Of a stretch of DNA of 64,000 nt, positions 44,799 to 54,748 are shown in pieces. The notes under the pieces were generated by a model. It was not told the origin of the DNA. It saw only the letters and a list, made by a program, of their open reading frames with translations, and searched no databases. Made by a program: the position numbers and the translations under genes. Within the stretch, counting starts at the first letter, position 1; every line of letters begins with the position of its first letter. Where the stretch lies: contig CP189843.1 of assembly GCA_050262155.1 (NCBI GenBank), positions 434,001 through 498,000 on the forward strand. Reading direction: 5' to 3'. The DNA comes from Parvimonas sp000223315 (GTDB taxonomy: Bacteria > Bacillota > Clostridia > Tissierellales > Peptoniphilaceae).

Positions 44799-45272
44799 AT
44801 GAGTAGAAAATTAGTTGCATATTTCAGTGCAAGTGGAGTAACAAAAAAACTTGCAGAAAGAATTTCAAAAATTGCAGGAGCGGATTTACACGAAATTGTG
44901 CCTAAGGAAATTTACACAGATGAAGATTTAAACTGGATGAATGAAAATAGTCGTAGCAGTATCGAAATGAAAAACAAATCATTTAGACCTGAAATAGCAA
45001 ACAAGATTAATAATATTGATGACTATGATACTATCTATGTAGGATTTCCTATTTGGTGGTATGTTGCACCTACAATCATAAATACTTTTTTAGAAAGTTA
45101 TAATTTAACAGGAAAAACTATTATTCCTTTTGCGACTTCAGGAGAAAGTTTAATGGGAAATACTAACAAAGAATTGAAAAATTCCTGTAAGGGTTCAGTT
45201 CTAAAAGAAGGAAGAAGATTTGACATTAAAGATAGTGATGAAATAATTAAAAATTGGATTGAAAGTTTATAA
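44799..45272 (+). CDS. Flavodoxin
   Basis: 157 residues. The FMN phosphate loop is near the start (YFSASGVTKKLAERI), followed by YDTIYVGFPIWWYVAP with the aromatic residue stacking on FMN, and FATSGES later. It is a small electron carrier or FMN-dependent reductase of the flavodoxin_4 type. AGGAGG precedes the ATG, 20 bases after the DXS-like gene, so likely one operon. DXS-pathway enzymes IspG/IspH use flavodoxin, but a link is only suggestive. Confidence 0.88.
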   Translation: MSRKLVAYFSASGVTKKLAERISKIAGADLHEIVPKEIYTDEDLNWMNENSRSSIEMKNKSFRPEIANKINNIDDYDTIYVGFPIWWYVAPTIINTFLESYNLTGKTIIPFATSGESLMGNTNKELKNSCKGSVLKEGRRFDIKDSDEIIKNWIESL

Positions 45273-45277
45273 AATGT

Positions 45278-45308
45278 TAGCCGACTTAATTTCAAGTCGG
45301 CTATTTTT
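45278..45308 (+). terminator. Intrinsic terminator after the flavodoxin gene
   Basis: TAGCCGACTT / AAGTCGGCTA stem, six-base loop, T5. Confidence 0.88.
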
Positions 45309-45315
45309 GTATAGA

Positions 45316-45383
45316 AGAACCTCATCCTTCTACGATATTTCACATTGAGAGGAAATGCGGAAACCTGTTATTGTACAATAAAA
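45316..45383 (-). repeat. Terminator-linked palindromic repeat, diverged copy 4
   Basis: 68 bases on the minus strand align end to end with the 69-base consensus (same TTTTATTGT start, AACA..GG, ATCGT.GAAGG and GAGGTTCT end) but with many substitutions that destroy the palindromes. It starts on the T-tract of the sodA terminator. It is an old, decayed copy. Confidence 0.75.
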
Positions 45384-45408
45384 AAAGAGATTTCGTTTGA
45401 AATCTCTT
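45383..45408 (-). terminator. Terminator of sodA
   Basis: AAGAGATTTC / GAAATCTCTT stem, four-base loop, long T-tract on the minus strand. Confidence 0.85.
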
Positions 45409-45418
45409 AATATTTTAA

Positions 45419-46063
45419 TTAACATCCACAACCACAGCCGCAGCCACAAGATTCAGGATTTCTTTTTTGGTATCTTGCTTCAACTATATCCCAGTTTACA
45501 ACTTTCCACCATTCTTTTAGGTATTCAGCTCTTCTGTTTTGGTATTTTAAATAATAAGCATGTTCCCAAACATCATTTCCTAAAAGAATAACTTTTCCAC
45601 AAGAAATTGGACAATCTTGGTTAGGAGTTGCAATTATTTCGATATTTCCTTCTTTATCAGATACTAACCATACCCAACCTGAACCAAATTGTCCTGCACC
45701 TTTTTTGTTGAACTCTTCTTTAAAAGTTTCAAAATCTCCAAATTTTTCAGCAATTTTTTTAGCAACTTCACCAACAGGTTCTTTAGATCCACCCGGTGTC
45801 ATGCTTTCCCAGAATAAATTGTGGTTGAAAACTCCACCAACATTATTTTTAATTCCATTCTTTTTGTCTTCTGGAGCATGTTCTAAATGAGTTAAAATTT
45901 CTTCTAATGTAGCTTCTTCAAAAACTGTGTCTTTAATGAAGTTGTTTAAATTGTTTACATAAGTTTGGTGGTGCTTGCTATGGTGAATTTCCATAGTTTC
46001 CTTATCTATTACAGGTTCTAATGCATCATAAGCATAATTTAATTTTACTAATTCAAATGCCAT
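45419..46063 (-). CDS. sodA: Superoxide dismutase (Fe/Mn) with a Cys-Gly repeat tail
   Basis: 214 residues. All four metal ligands are in place: His in EIHHSKHHQTYV, His in GVFNHNLFWE, and Asp and His in NDVWEHAYYL. It removes superoxide in the cytoplasm. The ordinary enzyme ends near YQKRNPE; here it continues with S and five Cys alternating with Gly (residues 206-214). The nine codons use mixed synonymous forms (TGT, TGC, GGC, GGT, GGA), so this is not simple slippage. The tail could bind metal. RBS TAGGAGGA precedes the ATG. Confidence 0.95.
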   Translation of the reverse strand: MAFELVKLNYAYDALEPVIDKETMEIHHSKHHQTYVNNLNNFIKDTVFEEATLEEILTHLEHAPEDKKNGIKNNVGGVFNHNLFWESMTPGGSKEPVGEVAKKIAEKFGDFETFKEEFNKKGAGQFGSGWVWLVSDKEGNIEIIATPNQDCPISCGKVILLGNDVWEHAYYLKYQNRRAEYLKEWWKVVNWDIVEARYQKRNPESCGCGCGCGC

Positions 46064-46196
46064 TTTATTCCTCCTAAAATTATAAAATATTAAAAACTTA
46101 TTTGTTTTTCAAATCTATTTTACCCATAGGAATATTTTTAAAACTTTAATAATAAATATCAATAATTGAATAATTATTTTATAAAAATCGTCTCTA

Positions 46197-46224
46197 TTGA
46201 AGTTTTTTTAAAATATGATATACT
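46197..46224 (+). promoter_or_regulatory. Promoter for trkA-trkH
   Basis: TTGAAG (46197-46202), 16-base spacer, extended -10 TGATATACT (TATACT 46219-46224). Confidence 0.65.
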
Positions 46225-46241
46225 ATGAGCTGGAGGTATTT

Positions 46242-47597
46242 ATGAAAATTATAATTGTTGGAGCCGGTAAGGTTGGAGAGTATTTATTTACTGATTTAAA
46301 TACAGAAGATAATGATATTATTTTAATAGAAAAAAGACAAGAAATTTTAAACGAAATGCTATCTAAGTATGATATTATGGGGATTTCCGGAAGTGGAACT
46401 AACTATGATCTTTTAGAAGAAGCAGGAGTAGAAGATAGTGATATTTTTATTTCCGTTACTGAAAGTGATGAAGTAAATATTATATCTTGTATTTTTGCAA
46501 AAAATATGGGAGCAAAATATACTATTGCACGTGTTAGAAATCCTGAATATTATGCTAAATATGATTTTGTAAAAGACGCATTGGGAATTGATTTAGTTAT
46601 AAATCCAGAATTTGTTGCAGCAAGAGAAATTTCAAGAGGATTAAAGTATCCTTTTGCTCATTCTGTTGAAACTTTTGTTGATGGTAGAGTAAAACTTATT
46701 GGACTTTCTGTTGGAGAAGATAGTCCTTTAAAAGATGTTAAAATTAAGGATTTGCAACAAAAATTCAATATAAAAGTTTTAATTGGAATCGTTGAAAGAC
46801 AGGGTGAAATTTTTATTCCTTCGGGTGAATTTATTATAAGAGAAGGAGATAAGGTTCATTTTACAGGAACTGATGAATTTGTATATAAATTCTATAATAT
46901 GTTAAAAGTTGGAGAGAAAAAAATAGAATCTGTATTTATTATAGGTGGTAGTAGAATTTCTCATTATTTAATTTCAAATTTAATTAAGGAAAATATAAAG
47001 GTAAAATTAGTTGAAGTTAATCGTGAAATAGCAACATCATTTAGCGAAAAATTTCCTTCAAAAGTTAAGGTAATTTGTGCAGATGGTTCTGATTCTGATG
47101 TTATTGATGAGGAAGGATTGAAAAATTATGATGCTTGTGTAGCATTAACAGGAATTGATGAAGAAAATATTATGTTAGGAATGTTTGCAAAAAAACTTAA
47201 TGTTAAAAAATCAGTAGCAAAAGTTAGTAGACTTTCTCTTTTAAATATTATTCCTCCTACAGATAGTTTTTCCTTTGTTACACCTAAAAAATTGGTTTCA
47301 GATATAATAATAAGTGTAGTTAGATCAATTATCAATAGTGAAGGATCTAATATAGAAACTTTACATAGATTATCAAATAATGTAGAAGCTTTAGAGATAA
47401 AAGTAAACAAAAAATCAAGGGCAATAGAGACTCCTCTAAAAGATTTGGATATCAAGGAAAATGTACTTATAGCTTATATTATTAGAGATAACAAACTAAT
47501 TTTTCCTTCCGGTAGTGATTTTATTATGGTTGGAGATACTGTAATTATTATTTCAAAGGCAAATTTGATACAAAATATAGATTCAATCTTAGTATAG
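46242..47597 (+). CDS. trkA: Trk potassium uptake regulatory protein TrkA
   Basis: 451 residues: two tandem RCK units, each with an NAD-binding Rossmann half (GAGKVGEYL at about 7-15, and IIGGSRISHYL near 228) and a TrkA-C half. The duplicated form is TrkA rather than the single-unit KtrA. It gates the TrkH channel in response to nucleotides. ATG 46242 follows TGGAGGT. trkH lies 7 bases downstream. Confidence 0.94.
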   Translation: MKIIIVGAGKVGEYLFTDLNTEDNDIILIEKRQEILNEMLSKYDIMGISGSGTNYDLLEEAGVEDSDIFISVTESDEVNIISCIFAKNMGAKYTIARVRNPEYYAKYDFVKDALGIDLVINPEFVAAREISRGLKYPFAHSVETFVDGRVKLIGLSVGEDSPLKDVKIKDLQQKFNIKVLIGIVERQGEIFIPSGEFIIREGDKVHFTGTDEFVYKFYNMLKVGEKKIESVFIIGGSRISHYLISNLIKENIKVKLVEVNREIATSFSEKFPSKVKVICADGSDSDVIDEEGLKNYDACVALTGIDEENIMLGMFAKKLNVKKSVAKVSRLSLLNIIPPTDSFSFVTPKKLVSDIIISVVRSIINSEGSNIETLHRLSNNVEALEIKVNKKSRAIETPLKDLDIKENVLIAYIIRDNKLIFPSGSDFIMVGDTVIIISKANLIQNIDSILV

Positions 47598-47604
47598 GTG
47601 TATT

Positions 47605-49050
47605 ATGAATAATAAAATTATAAGATATATTTTAAGTAAAATTTTATATATTGAGGCAGGATTTTTACTTTTACCTGTTATAGTTTCTCTCATATATAAA
47701 GAAAATTATAGTAATATTTTAAGTTTTTTAGTAACAATATTTTTATTATTGTTGAGTGGTTATTTACTAGGATATAAATCTGATGCAAGTGGAGCTTTTT
47801 ATGAAAAAGAGGGCTTTATAATAGTTTCATTATCTTGGATACTTTTATCTGCCTTTGGGGCTTTGCCATTTGTTTTCTCAGGTTCAATTCCTAATTTTAT
47901 TGATGCATTTTTTGAAACTTCAAGTGGATTTACAACTACAGGAGCTAGTATTTTAACCAATGTTGAAGAACTTAGTCATTCAATGCTATTTTGGAGAAGT
48001 TTTACACATTTGATTGGAGGTATGGGAATTTTAGTTTTTGCACTTGCGATTTTACCTCGTTCAAATAGAAATTCTCATATTATGAAAGCAGAAGTTCCTG
48101 GACCGATTTTTGGAAAATTTGTTGCAAAAATGAGTTATACTGCTAGACTTTTGTATAAAATTTATTTTGCTATGACAGGAATTTTGATAATTTTACTAAT
48201 TTTAGTTGGTCATCCTGTTTTTGATTCTTTCGTTCATGCTTTTGGAGCTGCGGGAACTGGTGGTTTTGGAATAAGGGCAAATTCAATTGCATATTATAAT
48301 AGTCCTATAGTTGAGATGATTTTGGCAACTGCAATGATAATTTTTGGTATTAATTTTAATTTATTTTATGTAATTTTAATAGGAAAAGCAAGAGACGGAT
48401 TTAAGAGTGAAGAATTAAGATGGTATTTGCTTATAGTCTTTGGAAGTGTTGTTTTAATATTCTTCAATATAAGACATAATTATACTTCATATCTTACTGC
48501 TGTAAAAGATATATTCTTTACAGTTTCTTCAATAATATCGACTACCGGATACGCTACTGTTGACTTTGGAAAATGGCCTACTTTTTCTCATGCGATTTTG
48601 TTGTTCCTGATGTTTACAGGTGCCTGTGCGGGATCAACTGCAGGTGGTTTGAAGATTTCAAGATTTATAATTTTGGTTAAGTCATCTATTTTACAATTTA
48701 GAAAGGCTATAAATCCAAAAAGAGTTTTAAGTGTAAAAGTAGATAATAAACTTGTTGGAAATGAAGTATTGGAGGAGGTAAAGGGTTACTTTGTAATTTA
48801 TATATTTTTAATTATAATTTTTACAGTTTTAATATCCTTTACTGTTCCGGATTTCTTAACTGCATTTTCAGCAGTAATGGCAACTTTTAATAATATTGGA
48901 CCGGGACTCTCTGTTGTAGGGCCTACAGGAAGTTATGCAAGTCTTACTTATTTTAATAAAATAGTTTTGTCACTTGCAATGCTAGCAGGGAGACTTGAAA
49001 TATTTCCAATACTAATTTTATTCTCATCAACAACTTGGAAAAAGAAATAG
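47605..49050 (+). CDS. trkH: Potassium uptake membrane protein TrkH
   Basis: 481 residues with about 10-12 membrane helices and the four pore loops of the Trk/Ktr family: SSGFTTTGAS, GAAGTGGFGIR, STTGYATVD and FNNIGPGLS. It imports K+ with TrkA. RBS is a modest AGGTG, and close spacing suggests coupling to trkA. Confidence 0.94.
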   Translation: MNNKIIRYILSKILYIEAGFLLLPVIVSLIYKENYSNILSFLVTIFLLLLSGYLLGYKSDASGAFYEKEGFIIVSLSWILLSAFGALPFVFSGSIPNFIDAFFETSSGFTTTGASILTNVEELSHSMLFWRSFTHLIGGMGILVFALAILPRSNRNSHIMKAEVPGPIFGKFVAKMSYTARLLYKIYFAMTGILIILLILVGHPVFDSFVHAFGAAGTGGFGIRANSIAYYNSPIVEMILATAMIIFGINFNLFYVILIGKARDGFKSEELRWYLLIVFGSVVLIFFNIRHNYTSYLTAVKDIFFTVSSIISTTGYATVDFGKWPTFSHAILLFLMFTGACAGSTAGGLKISRFIILVKSSILQFRKAINPKRVLSVKVDNKLVGNEVLEEVKGYFVIYIFLIIIFTVLISFTVPDFLTAFSAVMATFNNIGPGLSVVGPTGSYASLTYFNKIVLSLAMLAGRLEIFPILILFSSTTWKKK

Positions 49051-49062
49051 GAGGAGTTATTT

Positions 49063-49683
49063 TTGGCGAAAAAATATTATGCTGTTAAGGTTGGAAAAAC
49101 AAAAGGAGTTTTTAATAATTGGGAAGACTGTAAAAAACAAGTTACAGGTTTTTCGGGAGCAATTTATAAATCTTTTCCAACTTTCGAAGAAGCTAAAGAA
49201 TATTTGAATAATGAAAGCAACGAAATTGAAAGTAAAAATATTACTTTTGAAGATGTTGCAGATGATGAAATCCTAGCCTATGTTGACGGTTCTTATAAAA
49301 AAGATACTTTAGAATATGGTTATGGAGTTGTTCTCATTTTAAAGGATGATATTATTGAACTTTTTGGAAAGGGAGAAAATCCTGAAGTTGCGAAGAGTAG
49401 AAATGTAACAGGAGAACTTTTTGGCTCAATTAGAGCTATAAGTGAGGCAATAAAGTTAAGAAAGAAAAAGATAATTGTTTTTCATGATTATCAAGGAATT
49501 TCATCTTGGGCTAATGGTGAATGGAAATGCAATTTGCCCCTTACTATAGGATATAGAGATAAGATTAAAGAGTTTAGAAAGGAAATAGAGATTTTATTTG
49601 TAAAGGTTAAGGCACATTCAAATGATAAATATAATGACCTTGCAGACCATTTGGCAAAAAAATCTTTGGGAATTGAAAAATAG
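49063..49683 (+). CDS. rnhA: Ribonuclease H1 with N-terminal viroplasmin-type domain
   Basis: 206 residues. N-terminal RNase-H-hybrid-binding domain (about 1-48: KKYYAVKVGKTKGVF, KSFPTFEEAKEYL) and catalytic domain (about 68-206) with the acidic residues in AYVDGSYK, TGELFGS, FHDYQGI and DLADHLAK. It removes RNA from RNA-DNA hybrids. The TTG start follows AGGAGGAG. Confidence 0.93.
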   Translation: MAKKYYAVKVGKTKGVFNNWEDCKKQVTGFSGAIYKSFPTFEEAKEYLNNESNEIESKNITFEDVADDEILAYVDGSYKKDTLEYGYGVVLILKDDIIELFGKGENPEVAKSRNVTGELFGSIRAISEAIKLRKKKIIVFHDYQGISSWANGEWKCNLPLTIGYRDKIKEFRKEIEILFVKVKAHSNDKYNDLADHLAKKSLGIEK

Positions 49684-49686
49684 TTT

Positions 49687-50700
49687 ATGACTGAAATATT
49701 AAAACCGACAAAAGAAAATATAGAAAAATCTGCAAATTTAATATTAAATGATGAAATTGTTGCGATTCCAACTGAAACTGTATATGGTTTAGGAGCGAAT
49801 GGATTATCAGATATTGCAGTTTCAAAAATTTTTAAGGCGAAAAATAGACCACAGGATAATCCTTTAATATTGCATATTTCAGATTATGAAATGATGGAAA
49901 AATTGGTTTATGAATTAAATGATGATATAAAAGAATTTTTAAATTATTTTTGGCCTGGACCACTGACTGTTGTTATGAAAAAGAAAGATATAATTCCTGA
50001 CGCTGTCAGCTGTGGACTTGATACCGTTGCTATTAGAATGCCGAATAATGAAATTGCAAGAAGTTTTATAAAACAATGTGGAGTTCCAATTGCTGCACCT
50101 TCTGCAAATATTTCTGGAAAGCCGTCACCAACGACTGCAGAAGATGTTTTTACTGATATGAATGGTAAAATATCTGTAATATTAGATGGTGGTGGACTTT
50201 GCAATATAGGAATAGAATCAACAGTTTTGGATTTGACTAAAAAACCATATACGATTTTAAGACCTGGTTTTTATACAAAGGAAGATTTTTTGAAATATGA
50301 AGATGAAATTTTAATTGATGATGCCATTGTAACAGAAAATACAATTCCAAAATCACCTGGGCAAAAGTATAAACATTATGCACCAAAGGCAAAAGTTGTG
50401 GTAATTTCAACTAAAGATAGGAAAAAATCATCAATGGAAATTGAAAAAATAATAAAAGAAAATAAAGGCTTAAAAATTGGAATTTTTAAGTTTGACGAAA
50501 CATTTTTAAATGTGGAAAGTGAAAATATTTTATCATTGGGTTCAGTTTTTGATTTAAAAGAAATGTCAAAAATATTATTTAGAGGGCTTAGAGAATTCGA
50601 CGAAAAAAATGTTGATTTAATTATTGTTGAGGGTTGTGATGAAAATGGACTCGGATTTTCAATAATGAACAGACTAAAAAAATCTGCAAGTGGAATATAA
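49687..50700 (+). CDS. tsaC: L-threonylcarbamoyladenylate synthase (Sua5 type)
   Basis: 337 residues. YrdC domain (about 8-200: IPTETVYGLGAN, KNRPQDNPL, PSANISGKPSPT) followed by a linker with SPGQKYKHYAPKA and the C-terminal Sua5 domain. It makes threonylcarbamoyl-AMP for the t6A37 modification of ANN-decoding tRNAs. It starts 3 bases after rnhA with no clear RBS, so translation is probably coupled. Confidence 0.94.
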   Translation: MTEILKPTKENIEKSANLILNDEIVAIPTETVYGLGANGLSDIAVSKIFKAKNRPQDNPLILHISDYEMMEKLVYELNDDIKEFLNYFWPGPLTVVMKKKDIIPDAVSCGLDTVAIRMPNNEIARSFIKQCGVPIAAPSANISGKPSPTTAEDVFTDMNGKISVILDGGGLCNIGIESTVLDLTKKPYTILRPGFYTKEDFLKYEDEILIDDAIVTENTIPKSPGQKYKHYAPKAKVVVISTKDRKKSSMEIEKIIKENKGLKIGIFKFDETFLNVESENILSLGSVFDLKEMSKILFRGLREFDEKNVDLIIVEGCDENGLGFSIMNRLKKSASGI

Positions 50701-50712
50701 AATACATTGATT

Positions 50713-50733
50713 AAAGAGCTAAGGCTCTTTTTT
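50713..50733 (+). terminator. Intrinsic terminator after tsaC
   Basis: AAAGAGC / GCTCTTT stem, four-base loop, T-tract. Confidence 0.8.
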
Positions 50734-50742
50734 GTTAAATTG

Positions 50743-50771
50743 TTGTTTTTAGAATTTTAATATGTTATACT
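50743..50771 (+). promoter_or_regulatory. Promoter for the methyltransferase gene
   Basis: TTGTTT (50743-50748), 17-base spacer, extended -10 TGTTATACT (50766-50771). Confidence 0.6.
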
Positions 50772-50796
50772 ATTTAAAATTTATCAGGAGGTTTTT

Positions 50797-51615
50797 ATGG
50801 ATAAGGATTTAAGTTTTTATGAGGTAATGAATATAGATGATGATTTACAGAGAAATGAGATGTTGTATAAATTTTTTGATGAAGATTCAAGATTGAAAAG
50901 TAAATTTGGAATGGTGGAAAAATTAACTACAATAAGAGAGATAGACAAAGTGATAAATCTAAATACTAAGATGCTTGATATAGGAGCAGGTACGGGAGTT
51001 TATACTATAAATTATGCTGATAAAGTTTCTGAAATATATGCTTTTGAACCTTCTGAAAATAATTTTTTAAAATTAAATGAAAATTTGAAAAATTACAATT
51101 TTAAAAATATTATAACAAAGCAATTAAATTCTTTAGAGCTTGAAATATTACCTGATAACTATTTTGATGTTGTACTTTTATTTGGACCCCTATATCATTT
51201 ATCCAACAAAGAGGATCAACTGAAAACTTTAAATGATGTAATTAGAGTTTGTAAAAATGGAGCACATATTTTTATAGCATTTATAAATCATGATATGGTA
51301 CCTATTACGGAAACAAACTATAATTTTAATTATTTTGAAAATGGTGCATATAATAAAGAAACACAGAGGGTACGGAACAGACCTTTTATATTCTTTACTA
51401 TTGATGAAAGTAAGAGTTTAGTAGAGGAATCAGGACTAAAGATAGAAAGTATAATTGCATCAGATGGCTTTTCTGAATTATTATCTGAAAAAATTGAAAA
51501 AATGAGCGATGTAGCTTATGAAAATTATCTACAATGGCATTTTAATCATTGTAAAAATAAAGAACTTTTAGGAGCAACAAATCATTTGTTATTTGTTACG
51601 AAAAATATAAAATAG
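50797..51615 (+). CDS. Class I SAM-dependent methyltransferase
   Basis: 272 residues. SAM motif I LDIGAGTGVYT (about 66-76), acidic residue after the second strand in YAFEPSENN, and motif IV-like FDVVLLFGPLYHL. A small extra helical N-terminus precedes. The substrate cannot be deduced; the family includes small-molecule methyltransferases. CAGGAGG precedes the ATG. A GNAT gene follows closely, so the two may be co-transcribed. Confidence 0.85.
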   Translation: MDKDLSFYEVMNIDDDLQRNEMLYKFFDEDSRLKSKFGMVEKLTTIREIDKVINLNTKMLDIGAGTGVYTINYADKVSEIYAFEPSENNFLKLNENLKNYNFKNIITKQLNSLELEILPDNYFDVVLLFGPLYHLSNKEDQLKTLNDVIRVCKNGAHIFIAFINHDMVPITETNYNFNYFENGAYNKETQRVRNRPFIFFTIDESKSLVEESGLKIESIIASDGFSELLSEKIEKMSDVAYENYLQWHFNHCKNKELLGATNHLLFVTKNIK

Positions 51616-51637
51616 TAAATTTAAAGGAGTTAATAAT

Positions 51638-52110
51638 TTGAAAGAATTGATTATTAAAGAAATTGTTGATATTAAAGAAAAGGAAAAATATCGAGAGAAA
51701 TATTAAATGATCTTCCTGAATGGTTTGGTATGCCAGAAAGTACGGAAGAATATATAACAGATTCACAAGACAAACCGTTTATTGCCTGTTTTATGGATAA
51801 TGAGGCAGTAGGTTTTGTGGTATTGAATGCTACAAGTGAGGATTGTGCAGATATTTTTGTTATGGGAATTAAGAAAAACTATCATAGAATGGGAATAGGA
51901 ACAAAGTTAAATGATGCTTATGAAGAATTGGCCAAAAAACTTGGTTATACTTATACTCAAGTTAAAACTGTTCAAAGCGGTCATTATAAAGAATATGATA
52001 TAACAAATAATTTCTACAAATCTGTAGGATATAAGGAATTGGAAGTTTTTCCAACTCTATGGGATAAATGGAATCCTTGCCAAGTTTATATTAAATATAT
52101 TGGAGATTAG
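51638..52110 (+). CDS. GNAT-family N-acetyltransferase, frame interrupted
   Basis: 156 residues after restoring frame. The TTG start at 51638 has AAAGGAG; that frame runs to a stop at about 51706, and the remainder continues in another frame through LNDLPEWFGMPESTEEYI to the GNAT acetyl-CoA motif KNYHRMGIGTKLNDAYEE (about 90-107) and FYKSVGYKE. Removing one GA from the CGAGAGAAA near 51693-51700 restores REILNDLPEWF exactly. This two-base duplication is not a homopolymer error type, so a true mutation is possible. Substrate unknown. Confidence 0.75.
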
Positions 52111-52150
52111 TATTGTTGATATAAAAATTAAATAATTGAATATGAGATGA

Positions 52151-52179
52151 AAGGCAGTAAACAAAAGTACTGCTTTTTT
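52151..52179 (+). terminator. Intrinsic terminator after the GNAT gene
   Basis: GGCAGTA / TACTGC stem with an A-rich loop and T6. Confidence 0.8.
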
Positions 52180-52187
52180 ATTGTTCA

Positions 52188-52325
52188 AATTATGATATAA
52201 TAATTATAGATTTATGCCTTATGATAAAGCTATAATTATTTCATCATAATAACCTAAATATAATTATCAAAAAGGAATTATGATATAATAATTATGAATT
52301 TATGCCTTATGATATAATAATTATG
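52188..52325 (+). repeat. Duplicated promoter-like modules upstream of comEC
   Basis: A 39-base unit at 52188-52226 recurs at 52276-52314 with two mismatches, and its first part recurs again at 52309-52325. Each holds an extended -10, TGATATAAT (TATAAT at 52196, 52284 and 52313). No good -35 precedes any of them. The copies lie between the GNAT terminator and the comEC RBS. Confidence 0.75.
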
Positions 52326-52364
52326 TATTGAAAAATGATTTATGATTTTGTATTTGGAGGAAGT

Positions 52365-54748
52365 ATGAAAAGAAATGTTATTTTTTATCTGATTTCCTTA
52401 ATATGTGGAATTTTATTTTGTTATTTTTTGAAAATTGAACATTTTACAAAATTCTATATTTTTTTAATTTTTACATTTGCTTGTATATTTTCATATATTT
52501 TTAGATTCAATAAATTAAAATTATTTTTTTTGATGTTTTCTTTGGGATTTTTAGCAAGTTTTTTTGCTGAAAAAGAGAGCAATTTAAAACAATTCTTTGA
52601 CCAAAAAGTCTCTTTGACAGGAGAAGTTTTAAATTCAACTGTTCGTTCTGATGGAAATGGATTTAAGCATGAAATTAAATTAAAAAACATTAAAAATATA
52701 GAAAAATCAGAGAAAATTCTACTTTTTACAAATCATAAACAGTTTGAAATTGGAGATATTGTAAGTGTAACGGGAAAACTTCGAGAAATAAGGTCAAATG
52801 GTAATCCAAGACTTTTTAATTATAAGAGATTTAATTTAAAAAAGAATATATATTCAAATATTTATTCTGATGATGTGAAAAAAATTGGAGAGAATAAAAA
52901 CTTAAAGGGAGCTTTTCATAATTTTGTTGAGAATGTCTTTGATACTTCTCTTTCATCTGAAAATTCGGATATTATGAAGAGGATATTTCTTGCAAATAAT
53001 TATGATACGGCTTTTGAAAATGATATTAGAGAAATTGGACTTTCACATATTTTAGCCGTTAGTGGTCTACATATTGGAATAATATATTTAATTTTAAGTA
53101 AAATTTTAGTCATTTTACCAATAAAAAGAATTTTTTTAGAGAAGTTATAATTCTATTTTTTATATTTTTATATTCATATTTAATTGGCAATCCTGCAAGT
53201 GTTTTAAGAGCGGAAATATTTTTGCTTATTTCTATATTTTCGTCGCTTTATGGAAAAGTTAAAGATAGATTAAATGACCTTTTATTGACTATTTTTGTCA
53301 TTTTATTGATAAATCCATATATGATTTTTGATGTAGGATTGTATTTAAGTGCGTTTTCTGTATTTGGAATTATAAAGATTTTACCATATTTTTCAAATAA
53401 GAGAGATGGTTTTGTACTTAAATCTTTAAAACTTACTTTTTCGGTTATGCTTATAATTTTACCTATTATTTTATATACTTTTGGGAAGTTTTCAGTTATT
53501 ACCTTCTTTAGTAATTTAGTATTAACACCAATTTTTGTAATTTGCATAGTTATTTCGTTTTTTATTTTGTTATTTGGTTTATTTAGTTTAAAAGTTTGTG
53601 TATTTTTGGGATTATTAGTTAATAATTTATTAAATCTTATAAGATTAAATGTTGATTTTTTAAAGGATATAAATATAAATATCACTTTTTACGAATATAA
53701 TATAGTATTTGTGATTTTTACATATTTTTTACTTCTAGTTTATTTTAAGAAGAGAAATTTGAAGTATTTTACATTTGATAACTTTAAATTTTTTATACTT
53801 TCTGTTATGATTCTATTTGTTTCTACAAATATTTATAACATTTATAAAAATGAGGTAAATATAAATTTTATAGATATAGGTCAAGGAGATGCCTGTTTAA
53901 TAAGAGGAAAACAGAATAATATTCTAATAGATACAGGTGGAATTACTTTTGGAAAAGGAGATAACGGAAAATCCGTTTTAATTCCATATCTACAGAAAAG
54001 TGGAGTAAAAAAACTAGATTTTGTGTTTATTTCACATTTACATTTAGACGCAGACCATTGCAAAAATTTGAGTTATTTATCTAAAGAAGTGGAGATTAAA
54101 AACTTATTTTTTAGAAAAGACGGATACAGAGATTTTGTGAAAAAATATGGAGAAGTTAAGGCTAAAAATATTTATAATATTGAAAATAATTTAAAATTAA
54201 ATTTAGAAGATGTAGATTTGGAAGTTTTAAAAGCCAAAGATTCTACGGAAGAAAATGAAAGATCTATAATTGTTAGAGTTATAGCAAATGGGAAGAAAAT
54301 ACTTTTTACTGGAGATATTGGAGCTTTTACTGAAAATCAGCTTATAAAAAATGATATAGACTGTGATTATCTCAAAGTTGCTCATCATGGGAGTAAAAAT
54401 TCTAGTTCTTCTGAATTTTTATCAGCTTCAAGTCCAAAAACTTCTATAATTTCTTGTGGTTATAAAAATAGATATAATCATCCGCATAAAGATGCTTTAG
54501 ATAGAATAAAATCTGTAGGAAGTGATGTTTATAGAACAGACTTACAGGGAAATATTATGCTTAGTATTAATAAGTTTGAAGAAAAAATTACAGGTTTTAG
54601 AGAAATTGATAGTAATTTATTTGGGTTTTTGAAATTCTATTTTATGGATATTTTAAATATTATAATGTATCTATTTGCTTTTTTAGTATTAGTTAAAATA
54701 AATAATGATTTAATAATAGATTTAGACTTTATTAAGGAGGAACTATGA
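52365..54748 (+). CDS. comEC: DNA uptake channel protein ComEC/Rec2, one-base frame break
   Basis: 794 residues after restoring frame. N-terminal membrane and OB-like region (about 1-190), the competence domain with several membrane helices (AVSGLHIGIIY at about 225), and a C-terminal metallo-beta-lactamase domain (about 500 onward) with GQGDACLI, SHLHLDADHC and VAHHGSKNSSS. ComEC carries single-stranded DNA across the membrane in transformation. The frame is broken at a T7 run (53131-53137); one more T gives IFFREVIILFF and joins both parts. ATG 52365 follows TGGAGG. The end overlaps holA by four bases. Confidence 0.88.

Noticed and set aside
52188..52325. CRISPR-like array ahead of comEC
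   Set aside because: Only two full units, AT-rich and promoter-like, with no regular spacers and no cas genes; no CRISPR was seen anywhere in the window.
53131..53137. T7 tract in comEC as a phase-variation switch for DNA uptake
   Set aside because: The neighbouring genes, including essential rplL, carry similar homopolymer frame breaks, so sequence error is more likely than a contingency locus.
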